From NCBI GenBank assembly GCA_029259655.1, contig JAJDET010000288.1:1-38029 (forward strand): a stretch of 38,029 nt of DNA, written 5' to 3'. Shown one piece after another: positions 8,830-15,658 of this stretch. Within the stretch, counting starts at the first letter, position 1. Every line of letters starts with the position of its first letter. Under the pieces are notes generated by a model. That model worked only from the letters and a program-made list of their open reading frames with translations, was not told where the DNA came from and searched no databases. Source of the stretch: Planctomycetota bacterium. GTDB taxonomy: Bacteria > Planctomycetota > UBA1135 > GCA-002686595. Made by a program: the position numbers and the translations under genes.

Positions 8830-10218
8830 TCAGGGACGCAGGACGACCGAGGTCAGGTTCGAGAGGCCCACGAAAGCGGGCGAACCGTCAGCGACGAGCG
8901 TCTGGAGGAACACCTCCACGTCGGCGAACGCGGGATCGCCGGGTACGGTCACGGAGAGGAAGCCCCGACCCTGCGCGTCGAGCCCCACGACTCGCAGGAC
9001 GAACCCCTTCTCCAGGAAGTACCAGCCCAGGCCCGGGAGCTCGGCCTTCGCCGTGAACACGTCGAAGAGGACGACGGCCGCACCGAAATCCGGCCCGTGG
9101 AGATCGAACCCGACGCTCCCACCGAGGACGGGCCAGGAGTCCGGCGAGATCGTCGCCGGCGTTGCCGGTGTGGCCGTGCCTGCGAGCACCGCCCGCACGA
9201 CCGCATCCTGCCCACGCGGCTCGGTCGTCACGATGTGCGGCGTCTGCGTGAGGAACTGGAGCACCTTCTGACTCGTGACGGAGTCGTGATAGAGCGCTGC
9301 CATCCGCGCAGGCACGGACTGGCAGTCCTTGGAGCCGACGATGAAGTGTACGCGCGTCTCGTGCGACGGGTTCGCGGTCGCGTAGTGCGTCACAGCCGTC
9401 GAGTGGAGGATGCTGTCCTCCCGGAGGTGCGCGTCCGAGGGGGCCGGATCGCAGATCCTGCAGGTCACGAGGCCGGGCCCGGGCACCATCAGGCAGGGCG
9501 GCTCGCCCGGGGCCGAACACTCGATCATGTTCGTGGGGAGAACGGTCTGGCACAGCGTGGGCCAGGGGGTCGCGTCGTTGCAGACGTAGTCCAGGCGCAC
9601 GAAGGGAGGACCGCCCGCGAGCACGGCGAGGTCGAGGATCTCCGACATGCCCCAGGTGCTGAGCGCGTAGCCGACCTCCCCGGCGCCGCCCGACGTCCCG
9701 ACGGCGGCAAAGGCCCCGCTGGTGTGGACGTTCTCGTACACCCAGTCGAGCAGAGTCGCGTAGAGGCACGACGACGCCCTGACGCAGGTTCCGAGCTGGA
9801 TCCACCCGCTCCCCCCCGGCCCCGCCGGTCCCGCCCACCGGCGCTGCACGACGCGAAAACCGTCCGCCGCGAGCTCGGCCACGACGACGTCGCCGCCGAC
9901 GTCGTCCTCGAAGAAGAGAGTTCCGGTGCCGCGCGTTCCGAGCACGACCGTCCCACGCAGAGACGTGCCCGACGCGGGCTCGTTGATGCGCAGCTCGACG
10001 TCGAGCGCCGGGGTATCGGCGCACTCGATGCGAAGGGTCTTGCAGGTATTCGTCCCCGCGAGCGGGCTCGGGCCGCTCGCGCAGGCGCCCGCGTCCTCCA
10101 CGGTCACGCAGCCCAGGCTGCCGGCGACCGGAGTGCACTGTCCGTCGACGGACGGCGCCAGCGCCCAGCAGGCTGCGATCTGGAATGCGAGCGCGGAAAC
10201 GATCCAGTCGGTCTTCAT
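8830..10218 (-). CDS. Secreted alpha/beta-hydrolase-like protein with C-terminal planctomycete-type module
   Basis: The 462-residue protein has a signal peptide (residues 1-26, likely cleavage after VDG) and then a Cys-rich segment with CTPVAGSLGC and CKTLRIEC, which suggests disulfides outside the cell. Residues about 70-340 look like an alpha/beta hydrolase: VVLGTRGTGT (start of the fold), the nucleophile elbow AVGTSGGAGEVGYAL with Ser176, a probable acid Asp298 in HFIVGSKDCQSVP, and a probable catalytic His328 in TQTPHIV. This resembles secreted esterases or depolymerases, but no substrate can be named. Residues about 365-462 form a beta-rich module ending in VPGDPAFADVEVFLQTLVAD and LSNLTSVVL, a type I know from many planctomycete exported proteins. 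The gene stands alone: it reads away from the kinase terminator hairpin and ends 52 bases before the broken transporter gene. Confidence 0.8.
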   Translation of the reverse strand: MKTDWIVSALAFQIAACWALAPSVDGQCTPVAGSLGCVTVEDAGACASGPSPLAGTNTCKTLRIECADTPALDVELRINEPASGTSLRGTVVLGTRGTGTLFFEDDVGGDVVVAELAADGFRVVQRRWAGPAGPGGSGWIQLGTCVRASSCLYATLLDWVYENVHTSGAFAAVGTSGGAGEVGYALSTWGMSEILDLAVLAGGPPFVRLDYVCNDATPWPTLCQTVLPTNMIECSAPGEPPCLMVPGPGLVTCRICDPAPSDAHLREDSILHSTAVTHYATANPSHETRVHFIVGSKDCQSVPARMAALYHDSVTSQKVLQFLTQTPHIVTTEPRGQDAVVRAVLAGTATPATPATISPDSWPVLGGSVGFDLHGPDFGAAVVLFDVFTAKAELPGLGWYFLEKGFVLRVVGLDAQGRGFLSVTVPGDPAFADVEVFLQTLVADGSPAFVGLSNLTSVVLRP

Positions 10219-10349
10219 CGGGTGCGCCTCGTCGTGCGTTGCGGCGGATGGTGAACCACCCGGTCGGATCGCTCTACCTGCTTGATGGTGTAGCGGACAT
10301 CGCAGCGTCCCACCACCGCACAGGGCCGGAACAGACGAGCGCTAGGTAT

Positions 10350-10381
10350 CCGTTCGTTCGGCTCTCGAACCGAACGAACGG
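10350..10381 (-). terminator. Perfect 12-bp hairpin after the kinase gene
   Basis: CCGTTCGTTCGG (10350-10361) and its exact complement CCGAACGAACGG (10370-10381) flank an 8-base loop. The hairpin lies five bases past the kinase stop codon (10387-10389). There is no U run after it on either strand, so it would be a weak intrinsic terminator or a 3'-end stabiliser. The arms are built of repeated GTTC/GAAC units. The remaining bases up to 10218 would hold the promoter of the secreted hydrolase; I see no clear one. Confidence 0.6.
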
Positions 10382-10386
10382 TCCCG

Positions 10387-13300
10387 CTACTTCCTCTCGA
10401 GGAGCTCCGGGCTCTCGATGCCCAGCTCTACGGCCGCCGCGTCGCGCAAGAAGACGAACAGCGGCACCCGGCGCCACTTCGGGAGCTGCATCGCCTGCAT
10501 ACCCCTCCAGAAGTAGCGGTTCGAGTGCTCTCGGTTCTCCAGACGCACGTGGATCATCGTGAGAACGAAGAGGTCGGAGGGGTCCGGCTCTTCCGAGTCC
10601 TCGAGGAGCCGCTCGTAGATCTCCAGGGCCTCCCGCGGGCGCCCGTCCATGAGCAGCGCGCCGGCGAGCCACGACCGTGTGTAGCCGCTCTCCGGCTCCA
10701 TCTCGACAGCCCTCTGCGCGAGCTCCACCGCTCGCTCCGTGTGCGCGTAGAACGGATCGGGACAGAAGGCCAGGAAGAGCGCCATCGTCGCGTGGAACGA
10801 CGCGTCGTCCACGAGGACCTCCCGACCCCGGTCGTACTCCTCGTACACATCCTCGTACCGCCCGGCGAAGAAGAGCGCCAAGAGCAGCTGACCGTGCGCG
10901 ACGGCGTCGAGGGGGTTCCTCCGCAGGGTCTCCCGGAACCCCGCGATGGCTTTCTCCAGATCGCCCGTCGTGTAGTAGGCGTCGGCGAGCCGGCGCCGGG
11001 TTCCGGACTGATTCGGGCTGATCTCCAGAGCCTTCTCGAAATCCGCGAGTGCCTTGTCCAGCTCCCCCTCGTCGAGCCACAGTCCGCCGCGGTCGCGGTA
11101 GGGGCCCTCGTCGGTCGGGCCCAGCTCGATCGATCTCCCGAAGGCGTCCAGCGCGAGATCGATCCGGCCCGCCTTCCGGAGCGCTTGCCCGAGGTGCCGG
11201 TAGAGGTGACTGTCCTCGCCCGCGATTCCCAGCGCCTCGCGGAAGATAGCGACGGCGTCCTCCTGACGGTCGAACTCCTCCTTGCACAGGAGCCCCATGC
11301 GATGGAGCGTCTCCATGCTCTCCGGCCGGAGTGCGAGCGCCGCCGTGTAGAAGCGGAAGGCCTCTTCGTTCCGGGGAGGCTTCGACCTCCGCAGCGCCTG
11401 AGCCAGGCTGAAGGTGAGCGCGAAGTCGCCGCGGTGGGCGCGTTGTCCGCGGCGATAGACGTCGAGCGCTTCCTCGTTCGCTCCGACACGCTCCAGGCTG
11501 CTTCCCAGCAACGAGAGCGTGGAGCCAGGCACCTCGCTCGGCACGATGGAGCGCGCAATGTCAACGAGTACCGTCCGGAGGCGCTCAGCGACTGCAGTGC
11601 GCAGCTTGACCCGCAGCGGGTCGTCGTCGAGATGCCGTGCGAGAGCGACGAGGCGCTCGGCGTCCGCGGCGCCGTCCTCCGTACGCCGCTTCACGGCCGC
11701 CCAGGCATCGAGGGCGACTGCGACGTCGGCGTCTATCCCCCGGTCTCGCAGGATGCGCACGGCCTCGTCGTCGTGTTGCTCGTCGAGCCGGAGCCCGACG
11801 TCCGCGAAGACCTCGTCGTAGTGGCCGTCGATGTGATCCCAGTCGGGCGCTCCCAGCTCGTCCCCTTCCTCCTGACGGATCTCCTCGAAGGCGCCTAGCA
11901 GTCGCGCGTTCCCCAGCGCGAGCTCCTCGCGGTGCGCGGCGGCGAATGCCTCGGCGTCGATGTCCGCGAACTGCGACCGCACCCTGCGCTCGGTCTCCTC
12001 GCTCGCGTCGCCCGCGTCGAGGACCGCCACGGCCCTCGCAGCGGCGGTACGCGCCTCCTGCCACCGCTCCTGGCCGCGCAGGAGGCTCGCCTCGTTCAGC
12101 GCCGCGACAGCCTCGCTGTCCGTCCGTGCGATGCGATCCGCGCGCCCGCGCTCGATCCATACCCAGCCTCCGCCACCGCCGACGACCGCGATGAGCACGG
12201 TCGCTGCCAGCGCCAGGGTCAGCAGACGCGCCTTGCGCTCCTGCTCGGCCCGGATGCGAGCCTCCCGCGCACGCTCCTCGACCGACACCAGGTGCTCGTG
12301 GAGGGTCTCGGCGACGACGCTCGCGTCCCCCGGACGCACCTCACGCGCGGGCATGAGGCAGTCCGTAGCCAGCTGCACGAGCTCGGTGTCCGCCCCGCAC
12401 GCGTCCAGTCGCTCGCGCGCCTCGTCGAGCTGGGCGTGCGCGGCCATCTCGAGCGCCGTCCCGTGTTCCCCGGCGTACGGCGGCTTGCCTGTCAGGATCT
12501 CGCACAAGGTCGCGCCGAGCGAGAACACGTCGGAGCGCTCGTCCATCTTGTCCACGTCGCCGGTCGCCTGCTCCGGCGGCATGTAGGCCGGGGTGCCCAT
12601 GACCGAGCCCGCCATGGAGTCCGAGCCGTCCGAGTCGGGCCGGCTACGCACCGTCTCGATGATCGAGATCTGCGACAGCTTCTCGCGTGCAGCGGCGGTC
12701 TTGCTCGCGCGATCGAGGACCTTCGCGAGCCCCCAGTCCACGACCTGCACCTCGCCGAAGGCGCCGACCATGATGTTGTCGGGCTTGATGTCGCGGTGGA
12801 TCACGCCCCGGCTGTGGGCGTAGGCAATCGTCTGGCAGACCTGCTCGAAGATCCCGAGGAAGCGCCGGCGATCGTCGTCCGGTGAGCGGCGTTTCTTGAG
12901 CATCGAGCCCAGGTTGCGGCCCTTGACGAGCTTCATCGTGAAGTACGGCCGCTGGTCGGCCATCAATCCGAGCTCGTACACCGGCACGATGCCGGGGTGC
13001 TGGAGCTGTCCGCCGATCTGCGCCTCCTCGATGAAGCGCTGCAGGAGCACCGGCTCCTCGGCGAGCCGCGCGTGGAGCACCTTCATGGCCACGTCGCGAC
13101 CGAGGTCCGTGTCGTGCCCCTTCAGCACGATGCCCATCCCACCCTGGGCGATCTCGCCCAGGATCTGGTAGTTGCCCCGGCCCTCCGGCACCTGGCTCTT
13201 CTCCGACGAAGCGGGATCGATGACCGGTTCCGCCCCCTCCTCGAAGGGGTGATCGCGCAGGACGACGCGAGGCGCCTCGCCCGTCACCCGATCGACGGCC

Positions 13301-13398
13301 GCGAGCACGCTCTTCGCGGGGGCGTCGTCCGGCGGTCCGGTGCGAGCTCGCGAGGGGCCTTCTCCTCCGTCGGGCCTGGACTCGTGTTCCTCATTCAT
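10387..13398 (-). CDS. Transmembrane Ser/Thr protein kinase with TPR repeats
   Basis: This 1003-residue protein has a Hanks-type kinase domain at about residues 77-370, a single membrane helix (about 392-413), a charged helical region, and TPR-type repeats from about 640 to 950 (for example LGQALRKAGRIDLALDAFGR and EGELDKALADFEKALEISPN). Kinase motifs: glycine loop GEIAQGGMG, Lys106 in AMKV, catalytic loop HRDIKPDN (Asp203), metal-binding DWG (221-223) in place of DFG, and PPEQ. The activation segment is long, with a roughly 37-residue Ser-rich insert before GTPAYMPPE. The kinase would face the cytoplasm and the TPR part the other side. I chose the ATG at 13398 because it forms a 4-base ATGA overlap with the stop of the upstream YfhO-like gene; a GTG at 13407 is the alternative. 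Translation is probably coupled. The VVDWGLAK form is frequent in Planctomycetota. Confidence 0.92.
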   Translation of the reverse strand: MNEEHESRPDGGEGPSRARTGPPDDAPAKSVLAAVDRVTGEAPRVVLRDHPFEEGAEPVIDPASSEKSQVPEGRGNYQILGEIAQGGMGIVLKGHDTDLGRDVAMKVLHARLAEEPVLLQRFIEEAQIGGQLQHPGIVPVYELGLMADQRPYFTMKLVKGRNLGSMLKKRRSPDDDRRRFLGIFEQVCQTIAYAHSRGVIHRDIKPDNIMVGAFGEVQVVDWGLAKVLDRASKTAAAREKLSQISIIETVRSRPDSDGSDSMAGSVMGTPAYMPPEQATGDVDKMDERSDVFSLGATLCEILTGKPPYAGEHGTALEMAAHAQLDEARERLDACGADTELVQLATDCLMPAREVRPGDASVVAETLHEHLVSVEERAREARIRAEQERKARLLTLALAATVLIAVVGGGGGWVWIERGRADRIARTDSEAVAALNEASLLRGQERWQEARTAAARAVAVLDAGDASEETERRVRSQFADIDAEAFAAAHREELALGNARLLGAFEEIRQEEGDELGAPDWDHIDGHYDEVFADVGLRLDEQHDDEAVRILRDRGIDADVAVALDAWAAVKRRTEDGAADAERLVALARHLDDDPLRVKLRTAVAERLRTVLVDIARSIVPSEVPGSTLSLLGSSLERVGANEEALDVYRRGQRAHRGDFALTFSLAQALRRSKPPRNEEAFRFYTAALALRPESMETLHRMGLLCKEEFDRQEDAVAIFREALGIAGEDSHLYRHLGQALRKAGRIDLALDAFGRSIELGPTDEGPYRDRGGLWLDEGELDKALADFEKALEISPNQSGTRRRLADAYYTTGDLEKAIAGFRETLRRNPLDAVAHGQLLLALFFAGRYEDVYEEYDRGREVLVDDASFHATMALFLAFCPDPFYAHTERAVELAQRAVEMEPESGYTRSWLAGALLMDGRPREALEIYERLLEDSEEPDPSDLFVLTMIHVRLENREHSNRYFWRGMQAMQLPKWRRVPLFVFLRDAAAVELGIESPELLERK

Positions 13399-15563
13399 GG
13401 GAGCCACCGAGAAGCCACCAGCTTACCCGAGCCCGCTCCTCCACGTTTCCGGAGTACGATCCACACGACGAGCGCCGCGACGGTCACGGTCGTGAGCCAC
13501 AGCCCCGCGTACCACCCCGGCGGAACGTAGCGGAGCTCCAGGCGGCGCGAGCCCGACGGCGTGTGCAGGGCGGTGACGATGCCGTCGGCGCGGAAGAGCG
13601 GGGTCTCCACTCCGTCGATCTCCGCCGTCCACCCCGGATACAACGCGAAGGTCTCCGCCAGCCGCAGCCAGCCCTCCTCGCCGTCGAGCTCGACCTCGAG
13701 GCCGTTCGCCCGCTGACGGGCGACGAGCTCGCGCGGCTCGACGTCCTCGACGGGTGCCCACGGTATTCGCGCGACGTCGCCGTCGACGACCCGCAGGTCG
13801 AACGGAGTTTCGGTCTCCGCTCCGACGAGCACGACCATCGAGGCGGCCGGGTCGTAGTCGGGCGATCCCAGCACCTCCCGCTCGAGCCCGGCGTCCCGGT
13901 CGGCGACGAGCCCCACCACCTGGGCCGGCCGGGAGGCGCGCGGGAGCGGGCGCTCCACGCTGAAGACCCAGCGCCGGCCCGCGGACTCCCCGAGCTCCCC
14001 GTCGAAGGCATTGGTCGGGAGTACGGAGCGACGCACGAGGCCGGGAGTCTCGCGGTCCGTGCGTAACACGGCGGTGTGCACGCCGAGCACGCGCAGGGTC
14101 TTCGTCAGCACCTTGCGCTTGACGTCGCGCGTCGCGGCCTCGTACTCGGCGTAGCGCACGCTACCGAGCCTCCCGCTGGTCCCCTCGAGGCCGCGCCCGT
14201 AGATCCACGCCAGATCCCAGCGCGCCGTGGTGTACACACGGAAGCCCGGGCTCCGCTCGCCGTGGTCCTCGATGGTCGCGACGCGTTCCTCGGCCTTCTG
14301 GATCGGAACGAGGCGCAGCTCGGTCTTCTCCCCCTGTCCCGGCCAGAGCCCGTGCTCGGCGCCGAGTCCGAACACGACGACCGCCGCGGCGACCGGCCAC
14401 AGGAGATCGTGCGCTCCGAGCCTGGCCCGCGCGATCCCGATCCAGTGCCCGAGCCCGACTCCCGCGAACGCGATCACCGACGGGACGTAGAGCGCGAGAC
14501 CGCGCGCGACGTGACGCGTGCGGTCGTAGCCCGGGACGACCGAGAAGAAGAGCTCGTGCAGGAGCCCTGTCGCGAGCACGAAAGCCAGGACGGATGCCGC
14601 GATCCACGCCGCCGCCTCGCGCCACCTCCAGCGCAGCGCCACCAGAGCAGCACCGAGTGCGAACAGGAGCGAGCCCGGGTGCACGTCCCCTGCCCCCGTG
14701 CTCCAGGGCCGCCAGACCTCGCCGCGCGCCGTCTCGACGTCGAGGGCCTCGCCGCGGTTCGTGAGCGGGATCCACTCGAGCAGGGGCAGCACGCGGGCGG
14801 CGGTGAGCCCGAGCGCGACCGCTGCCGCCGTTGCCCCGAGCCTCGAGAGACACCTCGCGCGCGATCCCTCCGCACGTTCGCCGCGCGGCTCGAAGAGCCC
14901 GATCGCAGCGATGAGCATGGCCGTGTAGGTCGCGACGAAGACCCCTCCCGCGTGGACCTGCACGGCGAGCAGGGATCCGAGAAGCACTCCCCACGCGCCG
15001 GGCCTTCGCGACCGCACTCCGCGGCGCGCTGCGAGGGCAGCCCACGGCAACCAAGCCTCCGCGAAGCCCCAGTACGGAAGGCCGTGGCCGAGGCGCCACA
15101 GCGTGAGGTGGACCGCGAAGACCCCGGCACAGGCGAGCCCCGCCAGGCGACTCCGCGCGAGCCCGCTCACGAGGAAGAACATGCCCCAGGCGCCGATCAG
15201 ACCGTGCAGCGCGATCTGAACGTGCAGCAGCGTGTTGGGATGGAGGAACGGGAGGAGCGCCCAGACCGGCGGGTAGAGGAGCGGCTTGTCGATCACCGAG
15301 AAGTAAGGGCTCCCCGAGAAGGCGTGCGGGTTCCAGAACGGCAGGGCGCGCTCCTCGAAGGCCTCGCGCATCAGCCGCAGCGTGGGGCCGTGGTCCTGCA
15401 CGAGGTCCGCGTCGAGCATCATCCTTCCCGGCTCCAGGAGGGGCCCGTTGCGAGCGATCACCAGGACGGCGAGCAGCCCCAGCGCGAGCGCGTTGCGGGC
15501 GCGTCCCGTCGCCGCGCGGTGTTCCTCCACGGGTATGCCCGTTTGCACGTGCGTCAACGACAT
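13395..15563 (-). CDS. YfhO-like polytopic membrane protein
   Basis: The 722-residue protein has about 11-13 membrane helices over residues 20-450, then a soluble beta-rich domain (about 450-690) and a final helix close to the C-terminus. The first outer loop carries DADLVQDHGPTLR and ERALPFWNPHAFSG, matching YfhO-family (GT-C-like) proteins, which are linked to glycosylation of lipoteichoic acid in Firmicutes and use lipid-linked sugars; the acceptor here is unknown. The soluble part contains LAETFALYPGWTAEIDG, close to the usual YfhO segment in which a strand precedes the last helix. I prefer the ATG at 15563; an ATG at 15614 would push the N-terminus through a 7-bp hairpin (15575-15596). 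The stop overlaps the kinase start. The divergent neighbour starts at 15659. A paralogue lies at 27806-29653. Confidence 0.85.
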   Translation of the reverse strand: MSLTHVQTGIPVEEHRAATGRARNALALGLLAVLVIARNGPLLEPGRMMLDADLVQDHGPTLRLMREAFEERALPFWNPHAFSGSPYFSVIDKPLLYPPVWALLPFLHPNTLLHVQIALHGLIGAWGMFFLVSGLARSRLAGLACAGVFAVHLTLWRLGHGLPYWGFAEAWLPWAALAARRGVRSRRPGAWGVLLGSLLAVQVHAGGVFVATYTAMLIAAIGLFEPRGERAEGSRARCLSRLGATAAAVALGLTAARVLPLLEWIPLTNRGEALDVETARGEVWRPWSTGAGDVHPGSLLFALGAALVALRWRWREAAAWIAASVLAFVLATGLLHELFFSVVPGYDRTRHVARGLALYVPSVIAFAGVGLGHWIGIARARLGAHDLLWPVAAAVVVFGLGAEHGLWPGQGEKTELRLVPIQKAEERVATIEDHGERSPGFRVYTTARWDLAWIYGRGLEGTSGRLGSVRYAEYEAATRDVKRKVLTKTLRVLGVHTAVLRTDRETPGLVRRSVLPTNAFDGELGESAGRRWVFSVERPLPRASRPAQVVGLVADRDAGLEREVLGSPDYDPAASMVVLVGAETETPFDLRVVDGDVARIPWAPVEDVEPRELVARQRANGLEVELDGEEGWLRLAETFALYPGWTAEIDGVETPLFRADGIVTALHTPSGSRRLELRYVPPGWYAGLWLTTVTVAALVVWIVLRKRGGAGSGKLVASRWLP

Positions 15564-15574
15564 CCGTATCGTGG

Positions 15575-15596
15575 GCGCCGGGCCTGCCTCCGGCGC
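15575..15596. promoter_or_regulatory. 7-bp inverted repeat between divergent genes
   Basis: GCGCCGG (15575-15581) and CCGGCGC (15590-15596) flank an 8-base spacer, in the 95-base gap between the YfhO-like and the pentahaem genes. It could be an operator for either or a chance product of high GC. I see no convincing -35/-10 pair in the gap. Confidence 0.3.
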
Positions 15597-15658
15597 GGGG
15601 AACGCATCTTGCACGGTCCGGGCGCTCCGGGTCCCCTCCCTTCTCTCCCTTCCTCCTC

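Noticed and set aside
13399-13407. GTG start of the kinase three codons upstream
   Set aside because: The ATG at 13398 makes the common ATGA overlap with the preceding stop and is a better start codon.
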